Assembly: GCF_000293805.1 (NCBI RefSeq)
Contig: NZ_AMBZ01000004.1
Span: forward strand, 393,001-457,000
From: Paenibacillus alvei DSM 29
Lineage (GTDB): Bacteria; Bacillota; Bacilli; Paenibacillales; Paenibacillaceae
Reading direction: 5' to 3'
Length of the DNA: 64,000 nucleotides
Positions 55,206 to 64,000 of this stretch are shown here, one piece after another. Each line of letters begins with the position of its first letter. Within the stretch, counting starts at the first letter, position 1. The position numbers were made by a program, and so were the translations under genes. The notes beneath the pieces were generated by a model. It had not been told where the DNA came from, did no database searches, and saw nothing but the letters and a program-made list of their open reading frames with translations.

Positions 55206-57043
55206 ATGAGTAAAGTAATTGGTATTGACTTAGGTACAACAAACTCTTGCGTTGCAGTAATGGAAGGCGGCGAAGCTGTCGTTATCCCAAATCCGGAAGG
55301 CGCGCGCACAACCCCTTCCGTAGTAGGTTTCAAAAAGACGGAGAGCGTGTTGTTGGTGAAACGGCGAAGCGCCAAGCGATCACGAACCCTGACCGCACCG
55401 TCATCTCCATTAAGCGTCATATGGGTACAAACCATAAAACATCTATTGACGGCAAAGACTTCACGCCGCAAGAACTCTCCGCAATCATTTTGCAAAAATT
55501 GAAATCCGATGCGGAAGCTTACTTGGGCCAAACGGTTACACAAGCGGTAATTACGGTTCCTGCTTACTTCAACGATTCCCAACGTCAAGCAACAAAGGAC
55601 GCTGGTAAAATCGCAGGTCTTGAAGTGCTTCGTATCGTCAACGAGCCAACAGCAGCAGCACTTGCTTACGGCGCTGACAAAGAAAACGATCAAACAATTC
55701 TCGTATACGACTTGGGCGGCGGTACATTTGACGTATCGATCCTTGAACTCGGCGATGGCTTCTTCGAAGTTAAAGCAACAAGCGGTGACAACCAATTGGG
55801 CGGCGATGACTTCGACCAAGTGATCATTGACTACTTGGCTGCAGAATTTAAGAAAGAGCACGGCATTGACTTGGCTAAGGACAAAGCAGCTGTACAGCGC
55901 TTGAAAGATGCTGCAGAAAAAGCGAAAAAAGAATTGTCCGGTGTGCTGACGACAACAATCAGCTTGCCGTTCATCACGGTTGTTGATGGCGTGCCTCAAC
56001 ACTTGGAAGTAAACTTGACTCGTGCGAAGTTCGAAGAATTGTCTGCGAACTTGGTAGAGCGCACACTTGGACCAACTCGCCAAGCGATGCAAGATGCTGG
56101 CATGACTCCTGCTGACATTGACAAGATTGTTCTTGTCGGCGGTTCTACTCGTATTCCAGCTGTACAGGAAGCAATCAAGAAATTGACTGGTAAAGAGCCT
56201 CATAAAGGCGTTAACCCAGACGAAGTTGTAGCACTTGGTGCAGCAGTTCAAGCGGGCGTATTGACTGGCGATGTGAAGGACGTTGTCTTACTCGACGTAA
56301 CGCCACTGTCCCTCGGTATCGAAACGGCGGGCGGCGTATTCACGAAAATGATCGAACGCAACACAACGATTCCTACAAGCAAATCGCAAGTGTTCTCGAC
56401 ATATGCAGACAACCAAACGAGTGTAGAAATTCACGTTCTTCAAGGTGAGCGCTCCATGGCTGCTGACAACAAAACACTCGGCCGCTTCATGTTGGCGGAC
56501 ATCCCACCGGCTCCACGCGGTGTACCGCAAATCGAAGTTAGCTTCGATATCGATGCGAATGGTATCGTAAAAGTATCTGCACAAGATAAAGGTACTGGTA
56601 AGACGCAAAACATCACAATCACTTCCTCCAGCGGCTTGAACGATGAGGAAATCGACCGCATGATGAAGGAAGCAGAAATGCATGCGGAAGAAGACAACAA
56701 GCGTAAAGAAATGGTCGAAGTGAAGAACAGCGCTGACCAATTGGTATACACAACTGAAAAAACATTGAAAGACTTGGGAGACAAGGTTGACCAAGCTGAA
56801 GTAGATAAAGCGAACGAAGCAAAAGAGAAAGTGAAAAAAGCAATCGAAAGCAACAACGTTGACGAGATCAAAGCAGCAACAGAAGAGTTGACGCAAATCG
56901 TACAGCAGTTGTCTGTAAAGCTGTATGAGCAAGCTGCTCAAGCTCAGCAAGCGGCACAAGGCCAAGAGCCAGAGCAAGGCGCAGCGAAGAAAGACAACGT
57001 CGTTGATGCTGATTATGAAGTCGTAGACGAAGACAAGAAATAA
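55206..57043 (+). CDS. dnaK: Chaperone DnaK (Hsp70), interrupted by a single-base frameshift
   Basis: Starts [15 protein letters not shown] at ATG 55206 (SD AGAGGAGG). The reading frame shifts after T-P-S-V-V-G-F-K-K; the remainder ([14 protein letters not shown]) is in another frame to 57043. One additional A in the A5 run at 55332-55336 restores a 612-residue Hsp70 (B. subtilis DnaK 611). ATPase motifs are [10 protein letters not shown] and V-G-G-S-T-R-I-P; substrate-binding domain and C-terminal [11 protein letters not shown] tail are intact. Loss of DnaK in an otherwise intact operon is unlikely, so a sequence error is favoured. Confidence 0.95.
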
Positions 57044-57155
57044 GCTTTTCGATGGTGAGGTCAAAGCCGGGAGATTCGGCTTTGACTTTCCTTTTGCAGC
57101 AAATTCGTATAGTCTTCTATAGAGGTATGCTACGAAAGCGTATGGGGGTGGAATA

Positions 57156-58283
57156 GTGGCGAAACGAGATTATTATGAAGTGCTTGGCGTTGCCAAAGGT
57201 GCTGGCGACGACGAGATTAAGAAGGCGTATCGCAAACTCGCACGCCAATATCACCCGGATGTCAACAAGGCCGCGGACGCAGAAGACAAGTTCAAGGAAG
57301 TCAAAGAAGCGTACGATGTGCTGAGCGACAATCAAAAACGGGCGATGTACGACCAATATGGTCATGTCGATCCGAACCAGGGTATGGGCGGCGGTTTCTC
57401 CGGTGGGGGCGACTTCGGCGGATTCGGCGATATCTTCGATATGTTCTTCGGCGGCGGTGGCCGCAGCAAGGATCCGAACGCACCGCAGCGCGGCGGCGAT
57501 TTACAGTACACGATGACAATCGAATTCAAGGAAGCTGTATTTGGCAAAGAGATGGATATTACCATTCCGCGTACTGAGCAATGCGACACGTGCTATGGCT
57601 CTGGAGCTAAGCCCGGGACGAAGCCAGATGCGTGTACGACTTGCCACGGTACTGGACAGCAGGAAGTCGTACAGAATACGCCGTTTGGCCGCATGGTCAA
57701 CCGTCGTGCTTGTTCGACATGTCAAGGGCGCGGCAAAATTATTCGTGAAAAGTGCGGGACTTGCCACGGCGCAGGTACTGTGAAGAAGCAGCGCAAAATT
57801 CATGTTCGCATTCCGGCAGGTGTCGATGATGGCGCACAGCTGCGCATGAGCGGCGAAGGGGAAAGTGGACTTCGCGGCGGTCCGAACGGGGATTTGTATA
57901 TCGTAATCCGTGTGAAGCGCCACGAATTCTTCGAGCGTGACGGAGATGATATCTATTGCGAGATTCCGCTCACGTTCGCGCAAGCAGCGCTTGGCGACGA
58001 GATCGAAATCCCGACGCTGACGGAAAAGGTGAAGCTGAAAATACCAGCAGGTACACAAACAGGAACGTTCTTCCGCTTGCGCAACAAAGGGGTTCCTCGT
58101 CTGCGTGGTTCCGGTCAAGGCGATCAACACGTGAAGGTTGTCATCGTGACACCGACAAAGCTGTCTGATGAGCAGAAAGAGTTGCTGCGTCAATTCGCGG
58201 AGAAGAGCGGCGAGCATCCGAACTACGGCGGAAATGAAGAATCGTTCTTTGATCGTATGAAGCGTGCATTCCGCGGAGATTAA
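57156..58283 (+). CDS. dnaJ: Chaperone DnaJ (Hsp40)
   Basis: 375 residues from GTG 57156. J domain ([11 protein letters not shown] at about 34), Gly/Phe-rich segment (about 70-100), four zinc-finger repeats C-x2-C-x-G-x-G (about 140-210), and the C-terminal substrate-binding domains. Delivers unfolded proteins to DnaK and stimulates its ATPase. Last gene of the heat-shock operon. Confidence 0.97.
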   Translation: MAKRDYYEVLGVAKGAGDDEIKKAYRKLARQYHPDVNKAADAEDKFKEVKEAYDVLSDNQKRAMYDQYGHVDPNQGMGGGFSGGGDFGGFGDIFDMFFGGGGRSKDPNAPQRGGDLQYTMTIEFKEAVFGKEMDITIPRTEQCDTCYGSGAKPGTKPDACTTCHGTGQQEVVQNTPFGRMVNRRACSTCQGRGKIIREKCGTCHGAGTVKKQRKIHVRIPAGVDDGAQLRMSGEGESGLRGGPNGDLYIVIRVKRHEFFERDGDDIYCEIPLTFAQAALGDEIEIPTLTEKVKLKIPAGTQTGTFFRLRNKGVPRLRGSGQGDQHVKVVIVTPTKLSDEQKELLRQFAEKSGEHPNYGGNEESFFDRMKRAFRGD

Positions 58284-58369
58284 TCATACTTTCATGCTGG
58301 CAATGGCCGAATTGTCTATACCTTTTATCATATTGTATACGTTCATCATTTCGGTCGGGGCATAAAGAA

Positions 58370-58421
58370 GGGCCACAACCACGCATTAAAATTACCAGTG
58401 CGTATGTTGTGGTTCTTTTTT
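58370..58421 (+). terminator. Terminator after dnaJ
   Basis: GGCCACAACCACGCA pairs imperfectly with TGCGTATGTTGTGGTTC across a 13-nt loop, followed by six T. Between it and 58696 no gene is seen. Confidence 0.78.
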
Positions 58422-58695
58422 GTTGTCCCTTGAAAGTAGAAAATCCTATCAAGATAACCTTTCGAGTATATACTCAATGAATCCAACGCATTCTGCAGTA
58501 TTACAGCAGTTCCGGGAACTTGTTAGATAGAGGTTTGCGGTATTGGCAAAGTAGCTATAGGGGATTTAAACCTCGTTCTGAGGAGCTATGATTGGGTTTA
58601 GGAGTGCGGAAGATTGCCAATGTGCATAATCCGATGGAAACTGACTCAAGTTATGGAGGAAGCGTATCGATTATGAACACGAAGGAGGCGCACCG

Positions 58696-58893
58696 ATGAA
58701 CAATTTCCGTAATACTTCGAACCGTTCGGCAAGCTCATACAGCGATAAAGCAGATGCGGTTGTGAATCAGCAAGCAGGTCTAGCGGATGGCAAGTTTGAG
58801 GATGTGGAATTTTCATATGAAGAGGCGGATCGCGATGATTTGAAGGCGTTGGAGCGCGCGAAGCAGGCTGATGAGCGTGCAGAGCAGTCGTGA
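58696..58893 (+). CDS. YfhD-like small acidic protein
   Basis: 65 residues; strong SD (GAAGGAGG). The C-terminal part D-V-E-F-S-Y-E-E-A-D-R-D-D-L-K-A-L-E-R-A resembles the YfhD family of Bacillales (D-V-E-F-x-x-E-x-A-D-x-D-D-L-E-A). The N-terminus is Asn/Ser-rich. YfhD is small and of unknown function. Stop and the next gene's start overlap (GTGA). Confidence 0.65.
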   Translation: MNNFRNTSNRSASSYSDKADAVVNQQAGLADGKFEDVEFSYEEADRDDLKALERAKQADERAEQS

Positions 58894-59093
58894 CACGAAT
58901 TACTGCTACCTTTGAACATGCCGCCGCCGCAGATATGTGCGAACGCAAGCTGGAGGCGTTGCGGGGACAAGACATTCAGATAACCGCTGGAACCAATGGG
59001 TATTTCATTAGCGCAGATGTAGAGGATGACGTGCTGGATCGGGCATATGCGCTTATCCGCGACCATCTTGGAAATGCGAAGAACGAACGTTAA
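58890..59093 (+). CDS. Hypothetical 67-residue protein
   Basis: GTG start overlapping the YfhD-like stop by 4 bp, so translationally coupled. Alternating strand/helix pattern (T-R-I-T-A-T-F-E, a helix to L-E-A-L-R, then I-T-A-G and Y-F-I-S-A-D-V, final helix) suggests a small ferredoxin-like alpha-beta fold. No named family recognised. Confidence 0.55.
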   Translation: MTRITATFEHAAAADMCERKLEALRGQDIQITAGTNGYFISADVEDDVLDRAYALIRDHLGNAKNER

Positions 59094-59132
59094 GCAGTTG
59101 AATAATGCGTTGATCGAACCAACGCAAAGAGG

Positions 59133-59191
59133 CAAAACTCCACGACAATTGCGTTCTATTAGGAACGCTCGTTGTATGGAGTTTTGTTTTT
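59133..59191 (+). terminator. Terminator before prmA
   Basis: CAAAACTCCACGACAATTGCGTTC pairs with GGAACGCTCGTTGTATGGAGTTTTG with a few mismatches, followed by T-rich sequence. Confidence 0.78.
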
Positions 59192-59200
59192 GTGTACAAT
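59172..59200 (+). promoter_or_regulatory. Promoter of the prmA operon
   Basis: TTGTAT (59172-59177), 17-nt spacer, TACAAT (59195-59200), overlapping the end of the preceding terminator and 47 nt before the prmA start. Confidence 0.5.
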
Positions 59201-59247
59201 AAATAGAATGTGTAGCTATTTTAAGATGTATAGGAGGATGTACGATC

Positions 59248-60228
59248 GTGCATTGGCATGAATTAACGATACATACGACCGAAGAAGCAATTGAGATGAT
59301 TTCGAACTTTTTGCATGAAGCTGGCGCTGGAGGCGTGACGATTGAAGAATCGGGGACCCTTAACAAGGAGCGCGATACAAAGTATGGGGAATGGTATGAG
59401 CTGCCGCTGAACGATATCCCAGAAGGACAAGCTGTCGTACAAGGGTATTTTGCAGACGGCACTGATTTGAAGGAAGTTGAATCAATCATTCGTGAGCGGA
59501 TTGAAGAGCTGAGAAGCTATGAGATAGATCCGGGTGAGGCACTAATTACTTGGCGTACGGTTCATGAAGATGAATGGGCAAATGCATGGAAGCAATATTT
59601 CAAACCAGCTCGCGTAACAGATCGGCTGACAATCAAGCCAACATGGGAGTCCTATACGGCGCAAGAGGGTGAGCAGATTATTGAGCTGGATCCGGGCATG
59701 GCGTTCGGAACGGGGACGCATCCGACGACTTCGCTATGCTTGCGCACCTTGGAGAGTGTCGTTCAAGGTGGAGAGGAAGTCATTGACGTTGGGACAGGCT
59801 CTGGTATATTGGCAATCGGTGCTTGTAAGCTTGGCGCCAAGCATGTGCTTGCAATTGATTTGGATCCGGTGGCAGTATCCAGTGCGATGGAGAACGCCAG
59901 CCTGAACGGGTTATCTGACGCCATTACCGTACGAGAGGGCGATCTGCTAAGCATTATCAAAACGAGCGGTACAGCAGAAGAGCAGGCGCTTGGCGTACGG
60001 CTTCCTGTCCAGATTGTAGTCGCTAATATTTTGGCGGAAATCATTCTGCTGTTCGTAACGGATGTATATGAAGCATTGCAGCCTGGCGGTGTTTACATTG
60101 CGTCAGGGATTTACAAAAATAAAGAAGACGTCGTAGAGCAGGACTTGCTGGCGAAAGGCTTCATCATTGAAGCGAAGCATCGTGAAGAGGACTGGATTGC
60201 GTTTGTGGCGCGCAAGCCGTTTGAATAA
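59248..60228 (+). CDS. prmA: Ribosomal protein L11 methyltransferase
   Basis: 326 residues from GTG 59248 (SD AGGAGG). N-terminal L11-recognition domain, then class I methyltransferase with L-D-P-G-M-A-F-G-T-G-T-H-P-T-T and motif I V-I-D-V-G-T-G-S-G-I-L-A-I; motif IV V-V-A-N-I-L-A-E. Trimethylates L11 residues. B. subtilis yqeT position after dnaJ. Confidence 0.95.
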   Translation: MHWHELTIHTTEEAIEMISNFLHEAGAGGVTIEESGTLNKERDTKYGEWYELPLNDIPEGQAVVQGYFADGTDLKEVESIIRERIEELRSYEIDPGEALITWRTVHEDEWANAWKQYFKPARVTDRLTIKPTWESYTAQEGEQIIELDPGMAFGTGTHPTTSLCLRTLESVVQGGEEVIDVGTGSGILAIGACKLGAKHVLAIDLDPVAVSSAMENASLNGLSDAITVREGDLLSIIKTSGTAEEQALGVRLPVQIVVANILAEIILLFVTDVYEALQPGGVYIASGIYKNKEDVVEQDLLAKGFIIEAKHREEDWIAFVARKPFE

Positions 60229-60245
60229 AGGAGAGGGGACGTTTT

Positions 60246-60929
60246 ATGGATTTTCTAAATAGCCTGCTGGTGGTCAAGCTGGAGCTGCTGCCCTTTCTAG
60301 TGTTGTCGCTGCTGCTTTCATTCACCGTTCACGAATTTGCTCATGCTTACTCCGCATGGAAGTTCGGTGATCCGACAGCGAAGATGCTCGGCCGTGTCAG
60401 CTTGAATCCCACGAAGCATATTGATTTTCTTGGTATGCTGCTGTTCGTTATTGCTGGCTTCGGTTGGGCAAGACCTGTTCCAGTCAATCGGGACAATTTC
60501 AAGAATCCGCGCACAATGGGGATTGTCGTATCGGCAGTCGGGCCGCTGAGCAACCTATTGCTAGCATTTGTTGGCACATTGGTGCTGCATTTAGGATTTA
60601 AACTAGGATTCGTCGATGTGGAGTCCGGCAACCGGATTCACTTGGCATTATTTTATTTCTTGTCTTTCTTGATTTCTAACAATATCCTGCTGTTCTTGTT
60701 CAACCTAATTCCGCTGCCGCCGCTGGACGGCTATCGAATTGTAGAAGATTTGGCACCGTCTCATGTTCGTGCCCGGCTGCAGCAAATTGAGCAATGGTCG
60801 ATCTTTATCTTCTTGCTTATCGTGTTCATCCCGGTATTGCGAGATAAGACATTAGGGCCTTTGTTCAGTCTGATTCAGCCGATCATGAGGGAAATGTCCA
60901 GAGCAGCCATGTTCATCGTAGGCAGTTAA
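60246..60929 (+). CDS. Site-2 protease (M50) family membrane protein
   Basis: 227 residues, four or more hydrophobic segments. Zinc motif H-E-F-A-H (about residue 30) in a membrane helix and the third-ligand motif N-L-I-P-L-P-P-L-D-G (about 155), both characteristic of rhomboid-unrelated S2P peptidases of the YwhC/FtsH-independent type. Could cleave membrane-bound regulators within the bilayer; an anti-sigma target such as the one at 18.3 kb is possible but only conjecture. Starts 17 bp after prmA, so probably cotranscribed. Confidence 0.86.
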   Translation: MDFLNSLLVVKLELLPFLVLSLLLSFTVHEFAHAYSAWKFGDPTAKMLGRVSLNPTKHIDFLGMLLFVIAGFGWARPVPVNRDNFKNPRTMGIVVSAVGPLSNLLLAFVGTLVLHLGFKLGFVDVESGNRIHLALFYFLSFLISNNILLFLFNLIPLPPLDGYRIVEDLAPSHVRARLQQIEQWSIFIFLLIVFIPVLRDKTLGPLFSLIQPIMREMSRAAMFIVGS

Positions 60930-61037
60930 AAATGGCTATGTAAGATACGGCTGAGTCCTTACAATGACTAGAGTGAAAATGTTGACAATACTGGCGGATG
61001 CCGCTCAAAACGTGTATGATGAGGAATGTTGATTACG

Positions 61038-61817
61038 ATGCAGAAATATTTTGTGCCCTCCGAGCAGTTCGGAGATGAAAGCATACAAATTACGGGCAAT
61101 GATGCCCACCATATTATGAACGTAATGCGCCTCAAGCCTGGAGCTGAGATATTGGTCAGCGATGGAGAGAAGCGTGAAGCGGTCGTCGTGATTGAACAAT
61201 GCAGCGCGGACGGGGTAGAAGCTCGAATTGTTGAAATGAGAGACTTTGACCGAGAGCCGTCTGTCCAAGTGACAATTGCGCAGAGTTTGCCTAAAGGCGA
61301 TAAAATGGAGCTTATCATTCAGAAATGCACGGAGATTGGTGCCGTGCATTTCATGCCGTTCGTGTCTGAACGGACGGTTGTACAATATGACAGCAAGAAG
61401 GAAGCAAAGCGCTTGGAGCGTTGGGGCAAAATTGCGAAGGAGGCTGCTGAGCAGTCTCATCGGAATGTAGTGCCCACGATTGAAGCATCTATGAATTGGA
61501 AGGCTTTGATGTCCCAGTTTGCTTCTTATGACCTTGTGCTCATTTGTTATGAGGATGAGCGGGGTACGATGCTGCGCGACGTATTAGAAGCGTTCGCGCC
61601 TACAGAGGGCGACATGCAGAATCGTACAGTGAAGCAAGCACGCATTATGGTTGTCATTGGGCCAGAAGGCGGGTTTACTTCGCAGGAAATTCATTCCGCA
61701 GTGGAAGCTGGAGCACGATGTGTCAGCCTAGGCCGCCGCATTCTGCGGGCAGAAACGGCAGGAATGGCTGCATGTGCCTGCATCATGTATCAATTTGGAG
61801 AAATGGGGGGAATGTGA
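61038..61817 (+). CDS. rsmE: 16S rRNA (uracil-1498-N3)-methyltransferase
   Basis: About 259 residues from ATG 61038 (M-Q-K-Y-F-V-P; GAGG about 13 nt upstream). N-terminal PUA-like domain, C-terminal SPOUT domain with I-G-P-E-G-G-F-T-S-Q-E and the knot motif L-G-R-R-I-L-R-A-E-T-A. Position between prmA and mtaB as in B. subtilis (yqeU). Confidence 0.94.
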   Translation: MQKYFVPSEQFGDESIQITGNDAHHIMNVMRLKPGAEILVSDGEKREAVVVIEQCSADGVEARIVEMRDFDREPSVQVTIAQSLPKGDKMELIIQKCTEIGAVHFMPFVSERTVVQYDSKKEAKRLERWGKIAKEAAEQSHRNVVPTIEASMNWKALMSQFASYDLVLICYEDERGTMLRDVLEAFAPTEGDMQNRTVKQARIMVVIGPEGGFTSQEIHSAVEAGARCVSLGRRILRAETAGMAACACIMYQFGEMGGM

Positions 61818-61820
61818 ACG

Positions 61821-63161
61821 ATGCCATCAGTAGCATTTTACACATTAGGCTGCAAAGTCAATTTTTACGATACTGAAGCGATTTGGCAATTGTTCAAAAA
61901 TGAAGGCTATGAGCAGGTAGACTTCGAGCAGACGGCAGACGTGTACCTGATTAATACGTGTACCGTAACGAATACAGGCGACAAGAAGAGCCGCCAAATT
62001 ATTCGCCGTGCTGTGCGTCGCAATCCAGACGCAATTATTGCGGTAACAGGATGCTATGCGCAAACATCGCCTGCTGAGATTCTTGATATTCCAGGCGTCG
62101 ATCTCGTTATTGGAACGCAGGATCGCGAAAAGTTGATGGATTACATCCGTGAGCTGCAAGAGCAGCGCCAGCCGATCAATGCGGTGCGGAATATTATGAA
62201 AACTCGGGCGTTTGAGGAATTGGACGTGCCAGACTTCGCAGAGCGGACGCGCGCGTTCTTGAAAATCCAAGAAGGCTGCAACAACTTCTGCACATTCTGC
62301 ATCATTCCTTGGTCGCGCGGTCTGTCCCGCAGCCGTGAAGCGGAGAGTGTGTTGAATCAGGCTCGCCAGCTCGTAGCGGCAGGCTACAAGGAGATCGTCT
62401 TGACAGGAATTCATACCGGCGGCTACGGCGACGATATGGAGAATTATGATTTGACTGACTTGCTGTGGGATTTGGACAAGGTAGAGGGGCTTGAACGCAT
62501 TCGCATCAGCTCCATTGAGGCAAGCCAAATTGATGATCGCATGATCGAGGTATTGAACAAGTCTTCGAAAATGTGCCGTCACCTGCATATTCCGCTTCAA
62601 GCGGGCAATGACGAAGTGTTGAAGCGCATGCGCCGCAAATATACAACACAGGAATTCGCGGAGAAGCTTGCACGCATACGCGAGGCAATGCCGAATGTGG
62701 CAATTACGACAGACGTTATTGTTGGCTTCCCAGGCGAAACGGATGAGCATTTCCGCCAAAGCTATGAATTTATGAAGCAAGTGGGCTTCTCTGAAATGCA
62801 CGTATTCCCGTATTCGAAGCGCACAGGTACTCCGGCTGCGCGCATGGAGGATCAAGTGGATGAAGAGGTGAAGCATGCTCGCGTTCATGAGCTGATTGAC
62901 CTGTCTGAACAAATGCAGCTGGAATACGCGAAGCAGTTCGTTGGACAAGTCGTCGATGTCATTCCGGAACGGAATACGAAAGGCGACCAAGGTGCTGGCA
63001 TGCTGATGGGTTACTCGGACAATTACCTTCAAGTGATCTTTGAAGGAGATGAATCCTTAATTGGCCAAGTCTGCCGCGTAAAAATTACAGAAGCGGGCGT
63101 GAATGAGAATCAAGGCGTCCTTACACGCGTCATCGGTCAGGAGCCGAATGTTGCTTCCTAA
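61821..63161 (+). CDS. mtaB: tRNA (ms2t6A37) methylthiotransferase MtaB
   Basis: 446 residues. UPF0004 domain with C in T-L-G-C-K-V-N, I-N-T-C-T-V-T-N and G-C-Y-A-Q for the auxiliary Fe-S cluster, radical SAM motif C-N-N-F-C-T-F-C, and a C-terminal TRAM domain. Converts t6A37 to ms2t6A in tRNAs reading ANN codons. B. subtilis yqeV, the standard neighbour of rsmE. Confidence 0.95.
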   Translation: MPSVAFYTLGCKVNFYDTEAIWQLFKNEGYEQVDFEQTADVYLINTCTVTNTGDKKSRQIIRRAVRRNPDAIIAVTGCYAQTSPAEILDIPGVDLVIGTQDREKLMDYIRELQEQRQPINAVRNIMKTRAFEELDVPDFAERTRAFLKIQEGCNNFCTFCIIPWSRGLSRSREAESVLNQARQLVAAGYKEIVLTGIHTGGYGDDMENYDLTDLLWDLDKVEGLERIRISSIEASQIDDRMIEVLNKSSKMCRHLHIPLQAGNDEVLKRMRRKYTTQEFAEKLARIREAMPNVAITTDVIVGFPGETDEHFRQSYEFMKQVGFSEMHVFPYSKRTGTPAARMEDQVDEEVKHARVHELIDLSEQMQLEYAKQFVGQVVDVIPERNTKGDQGAGMLMGYSDNYLQVIFEGDESLIGQVCRVKITEAGVNENQGVLTRVIGQEPNVAS

Positions 63162-63254
63162 TTGTACAGTTCAGCAGCATGAAGGACAGCCAGAAATAGA
63201 TGAACGGCAATAAACTACAGACACAAATAACCGAAACTACTGAATAAGGAATCG

Positions 63255-63312
63255 AGGAGGATTCTCCGTTTGGCGCTTGGCTGAATGGATGAAATCCTCT
63301 TTCTTTTCGGTT
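63255..63312 (+). terminator. Possible terminator after mtaB
   Basis: GAGGATT (63257-) pairs with AATCCTC near 63300 across a long loop, followed by T-rich sequence. Weak but plausible. Confidence 0.4.
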
Positions 63313-63355
63313 AGGATATATACATACGAGTTATGAATTTGATGGAGGTGCGCAT

Positions 63356-63787
63356 ATGAAGGAAGTATCAGCAGGAGGAGTTGTATACCGCAGAAGAGGA
63401 GAAGAGCTGGAAATTCAGCTCATCCAAGATCGCTATGGCAAAATATCGCTAGCCAAAGGCAAGATGGAAGCAGGGGAGACGATTGAACAGACTGCTTTGC
63501 GGGAAATATGGGAAGAGACTGGGATTCATGGACGTATCGATAAAAAACTCGATACCATTTATTATCAATATGTACAACCACAAGCGGGTACAATTGATAA
63601 AGAGGTGCATTATTTCCTCGTTGAGGCAGAGGAAGGCAAGCTCCATGCGCAAATTGAGGAAATTCGCAGCGTAGAGTGGTATCGTCCACAGGAAGCATGG
63701 GAGAAGCAGCGGGAGCTCGGATATGATAACAACGATCACATCCTGCAAAAAGCTTTTGAAGAATTGTCCGTATCCGTAAATCTTTAA
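63356..63787 (+). CDS. Nudix hydrolase
   Basis: 143 residues. Nudix box G-K-M-E-A-G-E-T-I-E-Q-T-A-L-R-E-I-W-E-E-T-G-I fits G-x5-E-x7-R-E-U-x-E-E-x-G-U. The N-terminal A-G-G-V-V-Y-R suggests an ADP-ribose/diadenosine-polyphosphate-type substrate, which is unproven. SD ATGGAGGTG. Confidence 0.92.
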   Translation: MKEVSAGGVVYRRRGEELEIQLIQDRYGKISLAKGKMEAGETIEQTALREIWEETGIHGRIDKKLDTIYYQYVQPQAGTIDKEVHYFLVEAEEGKLHAQIEEIRSVEWYRPQEAWEKQRELGYDNNDHILQKAFEELSVSVNL

Positions 63788-63820
63788 TCCTCTGCACATT
63801 GCCGGAAGGAGAGAGTATGC

Positions 63821-64000
63821 ATGACGGATCAACTTCAATTGGCACAATATATCGATCACACCTTGCTTAAGCCGGAGGCGGCATTGCGCGATATCGAGAA
63901 ACTGTGCTCGGAGGCGAGTCGATACCACTTTTACAGTGTATGCGTCAACGGGTTTTGGGTATCAGCCTGTCGTGAACTGCTGAATGGAACAGGTGTGCAT
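63821..64000 (+). CDS. deoC: Deoxyribose-phosphate aldolase, N-terminal part (cut by window edge)
   Basis: 60 codons from ATG 63821 (GGAAGGAGAG upstream) running off the right edge. Y-I-D-H-T-L-L-K-P at the N-terminus and Y-S-V-C-V-N-G-F-W-V are hallmarks of DeoC, which splits 2-deoxyribose 5-phosphate into glyceraldehyde 3-phosphate and acetaldehyde. Confidence 0.92.
   Translation, partial: MTDQLQLAQYIDHTLLKPEAALRDIEKLCSEASRYHFYSVCVNGFWVSACRELLNGTGVH

Noticed and set aside
55169..56251. Long minus-strand open frame opposite dnaK
   Set aside because: Cys/Phe-rich nonsense composition typical of antisense to a codon-biased gene.
61845..63032. 395-codon minus-strand open frame opposite mtaB
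   Set aside because: Shadow of mtaB; no start signal and no recognisable motifs.

Overview
The window is chromosomal DNA from a spore-forming, low-to-mid GC Firmicute. Gene content and order point to a Paenibacillus-like member of the Bacillales. That placement is an inference from gene order (yqeG-yqeH-aroE-yhbY-nadD-yqeK-rsfS, comER/comEA-EB-EC, holA, rpsT, gpr, spoIIP, lepA, hemW, hrcA-grpE-dnaK-dnaJ, prmA, rsmE, mtaB), from the sporulation genes gpr and spoIIP, and from strong Shine-Dalgarno sequences with frequent TTG/GTG starts. No rRNA, tRNA or CRISPR array was seen.

Layout. 1-3.0 kb: end of a DUF58 gene and a transglutaminase-like membrane protein, closed by a terminator. 3.1-9.5 kb: a housekeeping cluster of ribosome-assembly and NAD/shikimate genes (yqeG to yqeM). 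9.6-12.5 kb: leucine T-box and leuS. 12.5-17.5 kb: comER divergent from comEA-comEB-comEC. 17.7-19.6 kb: ECF sigma factor and membrane anti-sigma factor. 19.9-22.5 kb: holA, rpsT (minus strand), gpr. 22.6-38.9 kb: accessory island 1, which separates gpr from spoIIP (M23 peptidase, two-component system, IS30/IS3 relics, a dimodular NRPS with a GT17 glycosyltransferase, decayed small genes). 38.9-44.0 kb: spoIIP, yqxA-like, lepA, hemW. 44.3-51.6 kb: accessory island 2, which separates hemW from hrcA (GNAT enzyme, a duplicated Cys-rich small protein, two tandem IS200-type elements, a broken HEAT-like gene, two unknown genes, a decayed IS3-family element with intact 4-bp target duplication). 51.7-58.3 kb: CIRCE-controlled heat-shock operon hrcA - archaeal-type (group III) chaperonin - grpE - dnaK - dnaJ. 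58.7-64.0 kb: yfhD-like gene, prmA, site-2-protease-like gene, rsmE, mtaB, a Nudix gene, and deoC cut by the window edge.

How it works together. The backbone is a conserved Bacillales block for translation, competence, sporulation and protein folding, broken by two islands rich in mobile-element debris. The NRPS reads as half-C, A1, PCP, E | C, A2 (valine-like code), PCP, terminal C, with no thioesterase, followed 40 nt later by a GT17 glycosyltransferase. This could make a small peptide beginning with a D-residue, but the product is unknown.

Data-quality point. At least four genes (yqeG, NRPS, hrcA, dnaK) are interrupted at runs of five or six A where one additional A restores a protein of the expected family length. 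This pattern looks more like homopolymer undercalling than biology and should be settled before any of these genes is called a pseudogene.
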